From Plakobranchus ocellatus (lineage: Eukaryota; Mollusca; Gastropoda; Plakobranchidae), in assembly GCA_019648995.1 (NCBI GenBank), contig BLXT01005500.1, positions 681,581 through 716,611 on the forward strand: a stretch of DNA of 35,031 nt. The letters are read 5' to 3'. Position numbers and translations under genes: made by a program. Each line of letters begins with the position of its first letter. The stretch's first letter is position 1. Positions 27,001-33,165 of this stretch are shown piece by piece. The notes beneath the pieces are model-generated. The model had not been told where the DNA came from, ran no database searches, and saw nothing but the letters and a program-made list of their open reading frames with translations.

Positions 27001-30000
27001 CTTGTTATGTTGATACACACACGTCTTGGGAACATTTCTATGGAATCAGTATCAATTTTTGGATTAAAAACAAAGGAGTGGATATTTGTTTTTTTCCTTT
27101 TTTGCCTTGCCTTGTCTTGCGAAAAATCCCAATATCTATTCATACGACTGACTGCATATCTGTCCAGTTTTCAACATTAGCAAAGATATAGATATCTTTT
27201 GCCAATAAGTTATCTGTGCTATGATTGATGATTGATATTCCAAACAAAACTAGTTCTGATTCATTCAGACATGTTGTGGACTAGTAGTGTTGCTGCAAAA
27301 TGAGAGACATTGCAGCAGGAATTACTTGTTCGAAATGTATGCAGAAATATTCTTTTTCCGCAAAATCTTGTACGCAATTTTGTTGTGACAGCCATGTATC
27401 ATTTCATACAAAGTGTATAATGGCTTCTCTCCAGCATGTTTCAAATCCATTCTAACCTAAAAAAATCTCACTTTATGGTGACCCTAGACATACATGCTTA
27501 GGTCTGAGAAACAAATTTAATTAATGTCCTCACCGTAATATCCCATGGGACGTTGACATTGTGAACATTTTGGTTCGGCTCTACTGGCTCCACAGGCCCC
27601 TGAAACAGATGACATAAAAGTATTGTGATATTTGCTCTAAGTCATTAGCTAAATGGTGTATTGTCTCAAAGAAAATGTGGATTCTAATGTAATCCACTTT
27701 TTTTTTTAATCTCTTTATCTGAGAGCGTGCAAAATGCATCTTATAATTTCTTTTGCATGCTTAACCTTAACATCACCAATTAAAAAAAAAATTCTTTTAA
27801 CCCTATCCGTAATTTTGTTACCCTACGGCTTGTTTTTAATTTTTTTAAAATACTCAAATGGGAATTTTTCTTTAAGCTTTTAAGTATTCCTAAAAATTCC
27901 AATTTGACATATGGTTACATAATAATGATTGACAGAAAAACAATATTGACCTGACCTGAGGCACGCAGTTACCCCACATGTACTGATAAGACTAAATTGC
28001 TATTAACTCTTTAACCAGTTATTTTTTAACTCATTTTTGGGGGGTTTTTCTCCCTTGTCAACAAGGGTGTATTTTTAAAATACCTATAAATCACTCACTT
28101 TTTGTTTCAGCTTATTGTCCAATACTCCAAATGAGAGGGAAAAAAACATAGTAAACTGTGAAAGCAAAATTATATATAACTTTTTCTCGTAATGCTGTGT
28201 TATTGTGTGAAAGCAAAAAGTGGTAAAAAGTGGTCATGTACGGTGAGAGCGTTTTTGACTGGATAAGCGGTTGGTTTGAGAAACGCTCTGAGCGTTTCTG
28301 ACTGGTTAAAGATTTAAAATGTGCGCGTACTCAGTTACCCCCGACGTACGGATACGACAATAAAACACCTCGTATGGATAGGGTCAAACAAGAAAAGCCC
28401 TACAAATGTGGAATAGAAATATTGCCAGTATAAATTTAAGAAAGAAAAAAATTAGTCATAAGTTCTAAGATGGTGTATGGGTTTTTTTCTCTTTTTTTCT
28501 TTTTGTAATTTAAGAGACAGGCTTATCTTAGACTGCAAAACAGAGCTATAGAAAAAAAAACCCTATTCATAAAAAACATTGATGTGACGAGATATAGCAT
28601 ACAGAGTTCAAGTGATAACAAAACCTACGAGATCTGGTGGTGGTGTGTCCACTGCAAGCTTTGCTGTGTTCAAGTCTTGTTTATTTTGGACCAAGGCTAT
28701 TAACTTCAGGGCTACAAAGAAACCAGACTTTTCCAAATATCCTTTCCCCATTGGATCTGACATGTCCCATACCTGTGAAGATGTTAGTAATATTTTTAAA
28801 TTTATAAGCAAACACATACAATGGCTATTATTGAGAATAGAGCATTCTTTGCAACATTTTGACTCTTTCTCATACTTTTGAACTTAATTTTTCAGTACCT
28901 TCTTTTTTTCAAAATGTAAATATTAATGTCATAAATGCAAAAAACTCTTTAGCTTTTTTCAGTAATTTTACACAAAAGAAGATAAAACTAATAGATTTAA
29001 AAAGCATAAGTAGTCACAAAATTAAGGAATAGAATCACTTCATCCTTAAAAAAAAAGACTCAAGAATTGTTTCACATAAATTAAATCATTGCTGTGTTTT
29101 CAAAAAATCAATTATAGCGAACATACCTTTATTCTTTTAAGATAGAAAGTATTATCATACGATTTTTTGAATGATTAAAACTAAGTTGCAAAACATTTTA
29201 ACAGCCTTGAATGCAGTGTAAAAAAACAGGAAAATGAGATATATTCAGATCATCTAGAATCAAACACATGTGTATACGTCTGAAAAAATACATGCAAAAA
29301 AAAAAAAACATTGAAAATAACTTACTTGTGATAAAACAATGTCACTGAGCTTTGATTTTTTAAGAAAGTTTGCAGCATCAAGAGCCCCAATGCTACCTGT
29401 GCCCTTTGGGTCAGCCTGACAGAATTAGGATGAAGCGCAACAGGTGCACATTTAAAACATTTTGTTCACTCATAAAATAATAAAAATAAATATATTTATA
29501 TTTATATATCTGATATCTATAACATTTAATTTTCAAGAGAGGGAGAGAGAGAAAAGGAGGAGGAGGAAAAGAAGAATTTTTTTCAGTGTGGAAGTCCACC
29601 AATGTTAAAATTTGTGATTGAAACTTAAGAACAACTTATTGTGGGTATTTCTAATTATCTACTTACGCTGCATACACAATTAATAAATTAAATGGAGAAA
29701 AATGAATATTATAAAATGAGAAAGAATACCTGCATGTAATAGGCCTCATATATCCCCCCATGTTTACCAACAATCTGAAAATTAAAAAAAAAAAAAAAGT
29801 GTAAATCACAACCACATACAAATTGCAAAAAAAAAAAAAAAAACCTCTACACATCCAACTTGTGAATAATTTCATTCTGCACGTTTCATATTAAAAACTA
29901 CACATATGCAGATCTGCTAACTTATTCTGATTCCAATAATATATTGCAATAATAGTTACAAAATTACCATGCATCGAAATGAGATTGGAAATACTGAAAT

Positions 30001-32831
30001 CTTGCTAAACATTTTAGACTGTTTGACTTGCATCTCTATCCAAATAATGAGTAGTGCTATAGGTGATGTATGTTGAGAAATGTTCACTTCTAGAGTTACT
30101 TTGGGCATCAAACCATAACAATACAGTATTCATTGGTTCTGAATGAGACAGTGTCAGTGTTTTTTGTTTGATTAAGACAGCCAGATATTACCTTTGTTGG
30201 TCAATATAGTCAATACTATAGGAACGCTGTATGAAATATTGAAATTAGGCCTGAAAGTTGCCAAAACTTAATTCTTTGAGTTGACAGCTCTGCATGTGTT
30301 ACAAAGCATTGCTTTATATCTGTAACTGTGTGATTCAAATATTTCATTTTAAGAAGTTCGCAGCAAAGATATTTATGAGATGCACCTTTCTCACTACTAT
30401 CAATTTTGTTGTGATTCATTGGAGTTGAATTGGTGCCAAGACAAAAAAACAATTTTAAATGCAAATGTTATTGCATCTCGCCTTGTAACATCCTGTGATT
30501 CTGACAGACACACCTACCACTTGAAAAACTTTTAAGGAACATCAAGTTAAAAAATGCAGAACATCAGCTATAAATGTGGAACAACCCTGAATTGGAAAAG
30601 AAATGATTCTGATTGAACAGAAAAAAAAAAATAAGCACTCAATGTAAGACCCATTTTTAAAAAAATCCATAGAGGTGTTCATTTAGGACAGGGAAGAGTG
30701 CAAAGGACATCACATTCTTTTAAATCGGTGCACAGCACTAAATCAATATGCCCAACACATAGCCTGTATGCACACATTATAATCTCTTTAATGTTTAGCG
30801 AATTGGCCCCGAGGTAAAAGATAGGAAGCAAAGAATTTTCAATGCTACCAGTATCGCATTGACTTGTTTCATTAAGGGTCACTGATTTCAATGTTGCCAT
30901 TACAATTCAATTTTGCTAGCTTTTCTCAAATAAGAAATATGTACAGTAAAATAATACACTAGTCTGTATTCCTTTAACAAGGATTGCCTTGATACATTAT
31001 GTTTGAAACAATGCTGTCATCTCTTGGGATTGGAACTTCTCTATTGAGCAATTTCCTTTTGATTACTTTGAAGAGACTAATTAAAGATATGCAGGCCCGA
31101 TTAAATGTTCAGTTCTAGATCTACAGCTGCAAAGAAAAACTTTCAAAGAATGTTTTTAGGGTGGTCAGATTGATAAGAAATGGTATTTAATGAGCACCTC
31201 AGTCCTTCAAACAATACCATCACAAAATTGGGAACTAATGTGTGTCGCTTTTTGATGCGACCGGGAAACAAAAAAAAAATTCAAATAAACTTCATAAACC
31301 CCCCAAAAAAGTCACAATCTTGCTTTAGCTGTTTCTTTACATCACTAACAATGCATAACATATCATAACCAGCATAATTCATGTTTCATTTGTGATATAT
31401 TAGGTGTCCAAATCAAAGCATGCTATTTAAGACAAGTTTGTAGAATCCGCTTTAAAACAGTTTGGTTTGTTACTGTTATAAAAGCAAATTTAAACATCAA
31501 TCTATTATAAGTAAATCAAAGTTAACAAATTACAGTTTTTAACCACTAGAGACAAAAGATTGCCAGGTATGCGCTATGTGTTACCCCATTTTTTTAACAA
31601 TCTGGATTTCACTTTCAGTTTCAACCCCACTTTGCTGAGTCCTTGCTTGAGATTTTTTTGTATGTGTGCGAAACAAAATCTGCTAACATCCTGTAGTGAT
31701 CAAGTGTTTGCTCCTCTTCAATCTTCAAAAATAGATATTGTTTGCTGTGTATAGCTACAGCGACTGCTGCCTGTGACTGGGGTAGGAGAGTTCTCTAGAA
31801 CTATAATTTCAGAGATCAAAGAATCACAACCCCATCTTTACATTTGGACCCAATCTGAGCTTTCCATATAATGCATTATTTTAAAGACTTTGAATTGATT
31901 CCCATGCTTTTGCTGAATTTTTGTTGCCTGTAGACCCTGTGGTAATTGCATTATTTTTCTTGTGATATATAATATGCAATAGAATTTGTAAATGTTGAAA
32001 ATTTGATGTTTTTGGGAAAATCTCAATTCATGTATGTGGGATCCATTTTTATCTTGCCTCTGCAGGACCGGAACATAGCCATCGGACTGAAGAATAGGCA
32101 CTTGTTTTAACAAAGACGAGGAAAATCAGGCCCATGTTTGTCAAAGTTTTCATTATAAATTTGAATTTAGGCCTTCATCTTGCTCGGTATACTAACACTG
32201 TATACTGAAGTTTAGCATGACTAAAGCTCTCTTCATCCAGATTTTTTTTTCTAAATTTCTAGATTCAATTCAACCTTGAGAAAGGTGCAGTTCAAATATC
32301 TTGTTCTATCTAATCTAGATTAGAATGATATTATGCCTAGATCTAGATTTATTTAGATTATTTAGATCTAATCTAGATGTAGATCTAGATTCTAGATCTA
32401 CAGGAAATCTACATCTAATCTAGATCTAGAGTCGTCATAGATCTGATTCCGAGTTGATTCGGGATAGTCAAGGAACAGGCCCAATGACTTTTAAATCTAC
32501 GTTCATCAGCTACTAACGAAATGAAGAGGTCGCGGGCGTAAAATTGTGTAGATTTTGTGTGAAAGTTGTCACTATTTACATTATAACTTGGCCTGCGACC
32601 TCTTCACTTGATCAGTAGGCCTCCCTTGAAAGTAGAGCTAGATCTGGAAGTCTTTGGGTCTGTCCCTGAATTATACCGTAGATTCTAGTCGCAAGTAATA
32701 GGATGCAAATAGATTCTATTTGATATTATTTTTTTCTGGACTTAGAATCAAAGTAGATCTATTTTACTCCTTGCACTAAAGAAATGAAAACAATATTCCC
32801 CTACCTGCGCCTGTGGTGGAAATGCCGCCAT
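4047..32831 (-). CDS. EPS15L1: EPS15/EPS15L1-like endocytic scaffold (whole spliced gene, 21 coding exons)
   Basis: The spliced model is 864 residues. From the family, the protein works at clathrin-coated pits: EH domains bind NPF peptides of epsin-like partners, the coiled coil dimerises, and DPF motifs bind the AP-2 alpha ear. Seen here: EH1 at about residues 14-105, EH2 at 120-215 and EH3 at 261-352, with pocket tryptophans W56, W168 and W309. Canonical EF-hand loops lie at 172-183 (DIDKDG) and 279-290 (DTDHDG). A heptad-rich region covers about 380-560, followed by 14 DPF motifs at 600-809 and a PPPRP stretch near 730. The GAVPVLP linker between EH2 and EH3 resembles vertebrate EPS15L1 more than EPS15, although an invertebrate may have one co-orthologue. 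Length is close to human EPS15 and EPS15L1. No ubiquitin-interacting motif is visible. All 20 introns are GT-AG. The family assignment is very secure; the exact 3' end is less so. Confidence 0.97.
4215..9427 (-). other. Intron 20 (5.2 kb)
   Basis: The longest intron of the gene, GT-AG, AT-rich, with several poly-A/T runs. Apart from the candidate alternative exon at 7651-7683 and a short GA tract near 8690, I see no coding or repeat structure. Confidence 0.8.
7651..7683 (-). CDS. Candidate alternative last exon of the EPS15L1-like gene
   Basis: On the gene strand a pyrimidine-rich tract (TTTCTTTCTCTC) runs into GGCACCAG, followed by an in-phase reading of [10 protein letters not shown] and a TGA. 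Joining exon 20 in phase 0 would give an 819-residue form ending [14 protein letters not shown]. The peptide resembles the start of exon 21 (F..DSENVWGD), suggesting mutually exclusive 3' ends. It is too short to be certain and no AATAAA was found nearby; an ATTAAA lies near 7217. Confidence 0.4.
   Translation of the reverse strand, partial: FEDNPSAWGQ
9428..9736 (-). CDS. EPS15L1: EPS15L1-like exon 20, Pro-rich and DPF tail (residues 707-809)
   Basis: The largest exon, 309 nt. It encodes [12 protein letters not shown], then the basic/proline stretch [14 protein letters not shown], a likely SH3-binding site where vertebrate EPS15 binds Crk. Next come [18 protein letters not shown] and [14 protein letters not shown]. 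It has five DPF motifs and the FADF ending typical of EPS15L1. The acceptor is TTCCTGCAG and the donor AAG|GTATTT, phase 0-0. Reading through the donor would add only VFPL before a stop. Confidence 0.97.
10050..10480 (-). repeat. Interspersed repeat copy A, left block (inverted relative to copy B)
   Basis: The reverse complement of this block aligns over its length with plus-strand 31000-31455. Shared stretches include ACAATGCATAACA, AATCTTGCTTT, TATGCTATTT/CATGCTATTT and GAATCCGC. Identity by eye is about 70%. There is no coding potential. Confidence 0.8.
10490..11430 (+). repeat. Interspersed repeat copy A, right block (same orientation as copy B)
   Basis: Aligns directly with plus-strand 31483-32060. 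Shared stretches include TTTGCTGAATTTTTGTTG, CAGTTTTTAAC and TTTGTAAATGTTG. About 300 bp near 11000-11340 has no counterpart in copy B, so it is an insertion here or a deletion there. Confidence 0.8.
11472..11603 (-). CDS. EPS15L1: EPS15L1-like exon 19, DPF and Gly-rich tail (residues 663-706)
   Basis: Encodes [20 protein letters not shown] and then FDAFGASWG, with two DPF motifs. The acceptor is ATCCAG and the donor GTATGT, phase 0-0. Confidence 0.94.
11604..11924 (-). other. Intron 18
   Basis: AT-rich with A-rich plus strand (T-rich on the gene strand). I see nothing else in it. Confidence 0.85.
11925..12007 (-). CDS. EPS15L1: EPS15L1-like exon 18, DPF repeats (residues 635-662)
   Basis: Encodes [20 protein letters not shown] and TSEASMK, with three DPF motifs in 15 residues. 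The acceptor is ACTTCAG and the donor GTGAGA. It enters in phase 1 and leaves in phase 0. Confidence 0.95.
12008..13161 (-). other. Intron 17
   Basis: AT-rich with A-runs near 12170-12200. I see no coding, repeat or RNA signal. Confidence 0.85.
13162..13321 (-). CDS. EPS15L1: EPS15L1-like exon 17, DPF repeats (residues 582-635)
   Basis: Contains four DPF motifs ([12 protein letters not shown] and [10 protein letters not shown]), the AP-2 alpha-ear binding signature of EPS15 tails. The acceptor is CGTACAG and the donor ACA|GTGAGT. It ends in phase 1 and is joined to exon 18 through a serine codon. A 40-bp minisatellite lies 9 nt before this exon on the gene strand. Confidence 0.96.
13322..14397 (-). 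other. Intron 16
   Basis: Contains the 40-bp minisatellite at its 3' end on the gene strand; the rest is plain AT-rich sequence. Confidence 0.85.
13331..13485. repeat. Minisatellite, 40-bp unit, about 3.8 copies
   Basis: Units start at 13331 (diverged, about 44 bp), 13375, 13415 and 13455 (partial). The inner two differ by a single base (CAATC/CAACC), which indicates recent tandem duplication. The array ends 9 nt from the exon 17 acceptor, so it occupies the branch-point region of intron 16. Confidence 0.93.
14398..14514 (-). CDS. EPS15L1: EPS15L1-like exon 16, end of coiled coil (residues 543-581)
   Basis: Encodes [20 protein letters not shown] and then [19 protein letters not shown]. This is the transition from coiled coil to the unstructured tail, with an FxxF-type motif. 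The acceptor is TTGGTAG and the donor GTGAGT, phase 0-0. Confidence 0.92.
14515..14858 (-). other. Intron 15
   Basis: A short AT-rich intron between coiled-coil exons; no other structure seen. Confidence 0.85.
14859..15008 (-). CDS. EPS15L1: EPS15L1-like exon 15, coiled coil (residues 493-542)
   Basis: Encodes [20 protein letters not shown] and then [20 protein letters not shown], a strong coiled coil. It aligns with the L-x-R-L-Q-Q-E-E-T-Q-L-E-Q-S-I segment of EPS15L1. The acceptor is CCTGCAG and the donor GTAAGG, phase 0-0. Confidence 0.95.
15350..15364. repeat. Short (CA)n tract after a C run
   Basis: About seven CA units following eight Cs. Confidence 0.9.
15668..15692. repeat. (AT)n microsatellite
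   Basis: About 12 AT units in intron 14. Confidence 0.95.
16378..16440. repeat. (GA)n microsatellite
   Basis: About 30 GA units with one AAAG interruption near the right end, flanked on the left by imperfect GA-rich sequence from about 16300. Confidence 0.97.
17001..17079. repeat. (AG)n microsatellite, the longest uninterrupted array
   Basis: 79 bases of perfect AG on the plus strand, preceded by a short GAT/AAT tract. It reads as CT on the gene strand. Confidence 0.98.
18718..18765 (-). CDS. EPS15L1: EPS15L1-like exon 14, coiled-coil microexon (residues 477-492)
   Basis: A 48-nt exon encoding [16 protein letters not shown], isolated between introns of 3.4 and 3.7 kb. The acceptor is GATTTCAG and the donor GTAACA, phase 0-0. 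The helical content and phase fit, but its small size and isolation make it a candidate cassette exon. Confidence 0.8.
19506..19519 (+). repeat. Target-site duplication, left copy
   Basis: CTAATGTAATGTCA, identical to 20281-20294. It abuts the TGA tail of the LINE. Confidence 0.93.
19520..20280 (-). mobile_element. 5'-truncated non-LTR retrotransposon (LINE), 761 bp
   Basis: The C-terminal end of a LINE reverse-transcriptase ORF, in the same orientation as the host gene. It is flanked by perfect 14-bp direct repeats CTAATGTAATGTCA (19506-19519 and 20281-20294), a target-site duplication. On its own strand it ends in a (TGA)n tail rather than poly(A). Such short tandem tails are known for some LINE clades, RTE-like among them; I cannot fix the clade. 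The 5' end is abrupt and mid-ORF, as expected for incomplete reverse transcription. Perfect TSDs suggest a fairly recent insertion. Confidence 0.93.
19535..20280 (-). pseudogene. LINE reverse-transcriptase C-terminal fragment, one in-frame stop
   Basis: About 248 codons in one frame, broken only by a TAA at 19994-19996. Recognisable segments, in order: [73 protein letters not shown] and [15 protein letters not shown]. All are typical of the thumb and C-terminal part of LINE RT proteins. The catalytic FADD/YADD motif and the endonuclease are missing, so it cannot be active. The terminal TGA is the first unit of the TGA-repeat tail. Confidence 0.93.
20281..20294 (+). repeat. Target-site duplication, right copy
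   Basis: CTAATGTAATGTCA, marking the truncated 5' end of the LINE. Confidence 0.93.
22162..22224 (-). CDS. EPS15L1: EPS15L1-like exon 13, coiled coil (residues 456-476)
   Basis: A 63-nt exon encoding [20 protein letters not shown] plus E. It is charged and helical, with an ATTTTCCAG acceptor and a GTACGT donor, phase 0-0. Skipping it would keep the frame. Confidence 0.88.
22225..22785 (-). other. Intron 12
   Basis: AT-rich with T-runs; no other structure seen. Confidence 0.85.
22786..22957 (-). CDS. EPS15L1: EPS15L1-like exon 12, coiled coil (residues 398-455)
   Basis: Encodes a heptad-rich segment: [20 protein letters not shown], then [20 protein letters not shown], then LDELDDK. It matches the REKxxLEQD...LQ...LDELDxQ coiled coil of the family, which mediates dimerisation. 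The acceptor is GCCACCAG and the donor GTCAGT, entering in phase 2 and leaving in phase 0. Confidence 0.96.
22958..23701 (-). other. Intron 11
   Basis: AT-rich with an A run near 23330; no other structure seen. Confidence 0.85.
23702..23796 (-). CDS. EPS15L1: EPS15L1-like exon 11, start of coiled coil (residues 367-398)
   Basis: Contains [20 protein letters not shown], which aligns with the [15 protein letters not shown] stretch opening the EPS15 coiled coil. The acceptor is ATACCAG and the donor GTAAGT. The exon ends in phase 2, splitting a lysine codon. Confidence 0.96.
23797..24714 (-). other. Intron 10 with gapped microsatellite
   Basis: Contains the GA microsatellite with a 60-N gap; otherwise plain AT-rich sequence. 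Confidence 0.85.
23996..24114. repeat. (GA)n microsatellite interrupted by an assembly gap
   Basis: AG repeats on both sides of 60 Ns (24032-24091). The true array length is unknown, so intron 10 may be longer or shorter than shown. Confidence 0.95.
24715..24886 (-). CDS. EPS15L1: EPS15L1-like exon 10, end of EH3 (residues 309-366)
   Basis: Completes W309 and continues [20 protein letters not shown], matching the CDxxxxGKLSKDQFALA segment of EH3. It then gives [11 protein letters not shown], the conserved EH3 exit. Donor CGG|GTATGC, phase 0. Confidence 0.97.
24887..25374 (-). other. Intron 9
   Basis: Splits the W309 codon. AT-rich with A/T runs near 24980-25040; nothing else seen. Confidence 0.85.
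25375..25532 (-). CDS. EPS15L1: EPS15L1-like exon 9, first part of EH3 (residues 257-309)
   Basis: Encodes [19 protein letters not shown] and onward to [12 protein letters not shown]. The EF-hand loop at 279-290 ([12 protein letters not shown]) has D1, D3, D5, G6 and E12, so it is calcium-competent. The exon ends in phase 2, splitting the tryptophan codon of the NPF pocket (TG|G). Confidence 0.97.
25828..26037 (-). CDS. EPS15L1: EPS15L1-like exon 8, end of EH2 and Pro-rich linker (residues 187-256)
   Basis: Starts [11 protein letters not shown] and contains [10 protein letters not shown], both hallmarks of EH2. A Gly/Pro-rich linker with LPGAVPVLP follows; it resembles the EPS15L1 linker and is absent from EPS15. 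The donor is ACA|GTGAGTG, phase 0. This linker is the main reason for choosing the EPS15L1 name. Confidence 0.96.
26181..26282 (-). CDS. EPS15L1: EPS15L1-like exon 7, EH2 core with EF-hand (residues 153-186)
   Basis: Encodes [16 protein letters not shown] and then [18 protein letters not shown]. It holds the NPF-pocket tryptophan W168 and a full 12-residue EF-hand loop, residues 172-183, with D1, D3, D5, G6 and E12 all present. Calcium binding by EH2 is therefore expected. Phase 0-0, donor GTAAGT. Confidence 0.98.
26283..26614 (-). other. Intron 6
   Basis: AT-rich; no other structure seen. Confidence 0.85.
26615..26698 (-). CDS. EPS15L1: EPS15L1-like exon 6, first half of EH2 (residues 125-152)
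   Basis: Encodes [20 protein letters not shown] and then LGGDKVKP. This closely matches the EKAKYDxIFDSL...GDKVKP segment of EPS15-family EH2. The acceptor is GTTACAG and the donor GTAAGT, phase 0-0. Confidence 0.97.
26699..27533 (-). other. Intron 5
   Basis: AT-rich; no other structure seen. Confidence 0.85.
27534..27599 (-). CDS. EPS15L1: EPS15L1-like exon 5, EH1-EH2 linker (residues 103-124)
   Basis: A 66-nt exon encoding a linker that ends NVPWDIT. This corresponds to the W-V/A-V-K/R segment preceding EH2 in vertebrate proteins. The acceptor is GTTTCAG and the donor GTGAGG, phase 0-0. Confidence 0.93.
27800..28384. repeat. Composite repeat island, possible MITE-like element
   Basis: Ends in ACCCTATCCGTA (27800-27811) and its inverted near-copy TATGGATAGGGT (28373-28384), 11 of 12 matching. 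Inside are a direct pair beginning CAGTTACCCC (27966 and 28332) and a direct pair GAGCGTTT(T/C)TGACTGG (28247 and 28290). There is also an inverted pair TTTAACCAGT/ACTGGTTAAA (near 28010 and 28301). No target-site duplication and no ORF are visible. Confidence 0.6.
28279..28299. repeat. Perfect short palindrome
   Basis: AGAAACGCTC at 28279-28288, one T, then GAGCGTTTCT at 28290-28299. It is inside the intron 4 repeat island. Confidence 0.9.
28629..28772 (-). CDS. EPS15L1: EPS15L1-like exon 4, end of EH1 (residues 55-102)
   Basis: Starts [20 protein letters not shown], the second EF-hand of EH1 with the NPF-pocket tryptophan W56. It ends with the TPPPDL linker. Donor choice: GTAGGT at the DL codon keeps phase 0 with exon 5, while the nearby GTTTTG would break the frame. 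Confidence 0.96.
28773..29325 (-). other. Intron 3
   Basis: Very AT-rich; no other structure seen. Confidence 0.85.
29326..29415 (-). CDS. EPS15L1: EPS15L1-like exon 3, EH1 (residues 25-54)
   Basis: Encodes [20 protein letters not shown] and ten further residues, equivalent to the first EF-hand and the FLKKSGL helix of EH1. The acceptor is CTGTCAG and the donor GTAAGT, phase 0-0. The loop DPKGTG is not a full calcium-binding consensus, as is usual for this EH. Confidence 0.95.
29416..29729 (-). other. Intron 2
   Basis: AT-rich with a short GA/GGA-rich tract at about 29535-29575; nothing else seen. Confidence 0.85.
29730..29774 (-). CDS. EPS15L1: EPS15L1-like exon 2, start of EH1 (residues 10-24)
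   Basis: A 45-nt exon encoding [15 protein letters not shown], which aligns with the NxxYExYY start of EH domain 1 in EPS15. The acceptor is TTTTCAG and the donor GTATTC, phase 0 on both sides. Confidence 0.9.
31000..32060 (+). repeat. Interspersed repeat copy B
   Basis: Partner of the repeat at 10050-11430. Its left part (31000-31455) matches copy A in reverse complement and its right part (31483-32060) matches in direct orientation. It is diverged, without coding capacity, and its ends are approximate. The family is unknown to me. Confidence 0.8.
32306..32440. repeat. TCTAGAT/AGATCT-rich self-complementary patch
   Basis: Repeated CTAGAT, ATCTAGAT and AGATCT words over about 130 bp. AGATCTAATCTAGATGTAGA near 32374 pairs with ATCTACATCTAATCTAGATC near 32407, so the strand can fold on itself. 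Confidence 0.85.
32470..32669. repeat. Snap-back inverted repeat (about 200 bp), MITE-like
   Basis: Outer arms: AAGGAACAGGCCCAATGACT (32470-32489) and AAGTCTTTGGGTCTGTCCCT (32648-32667), imperfect. Inner arms: GAAGAGGTCGCGGGC (32523-32537) and GCCTGCGACCTCTTC (32591-32605), 14 of 15 pairing. The loop is about 53 nt. The whole forms a long imperfect hairpin. It has no ORF and no clear target-site duplication. Confidence 0.75.
32805..32831 (-). CDS. EPS15L1: EPS15L1-like exon 1 (start codon, residues 1-9)
   Basis: Encodes MAAFPPQAQ, matching the MAA start of vertebrate EPS15 proteins. The ATG sits in a good Kozak context (AAGATGG). The exon ends in phase 0 at CAG|GTAGGG. The 5' UTR continues upstream for an unknown distance. 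Confidence 0.85.
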
Positions 32832-32834
32832 CTT
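32824..32834 (-). promoter_or_regulatory. YY1-type motif overlapping the start codon
   Basis: The gene strand reads AAGATGGCGGC across the ATG, an exact match to the core of the known YY1 motif often found just downstream of transcription starts. Regulatory function is inference. Confidence 0.5.
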
Positions 32835-32940
32835 GGCAACTGCAGATGAGGGTGGAATGCGCAACGGCGTTTCATTGGTGCATAACAATGAATAAAATCA
32901 CTTTGGAAAAAGGGGCGTGTCCGCTGTCCAAAAACATGGA
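32832..32940 (-). promoter_or_regulatory. Probable TATA-less promoter / 5' UTR
   Basis: On the gene strand a CCAAT box lies at 32874-32878, about 43 nt before the ATG. A CACGCCCC (GC/KLF-type) box lies at 32912-32919, about 81 nt before it. There is no TATA box and the segment is more GC-rich than its surroundings. The transcription start was not located. Confidence 0.45.
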
Positions 32941-33083
32941 AAAAGAATAATGAAGTACCGGCACCCTTGGAAAATGATTTCAGGCAATCGTAGATGCATC
33001 TTTTTTCTAATACTTCCATCCCCCTCTTTCTCTCACTGGTGTTTTATCCCTCTGTTTTCTTTCTCTTGTTCTTTTTGCCTCAG

Positions 33084-33088
<5 letters not shown>

Positions 33089-33164
<76 letters not shown>

Positions 33165-33165
33165 T
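33089..33165. repeat. (CT)n microsatellite upstream of the gene
   Basis: About 37 CT units with one interruption, about 260-330 bp before the ATG. It reads as GA on the gene strand, opposite to the intragenic arrays. Confidence 0.97.

Larger units (their letters stand above)
27600..28628 (-). other. Intron 4 with a composite repeat island
   Basis: Holds the 27800-28384 repeat island; the rest is AT-rich. Confidence 0.85.
29775..32804 (-). other. Intron 1 (3.0 kb)
   Basis: Separates the short first coding exon from EH1. It holds repeat copy B, the TCTAGAT patch and the snap-back element; 29775-30960 shows only AT-rich sequence. Confidence 0.8.
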
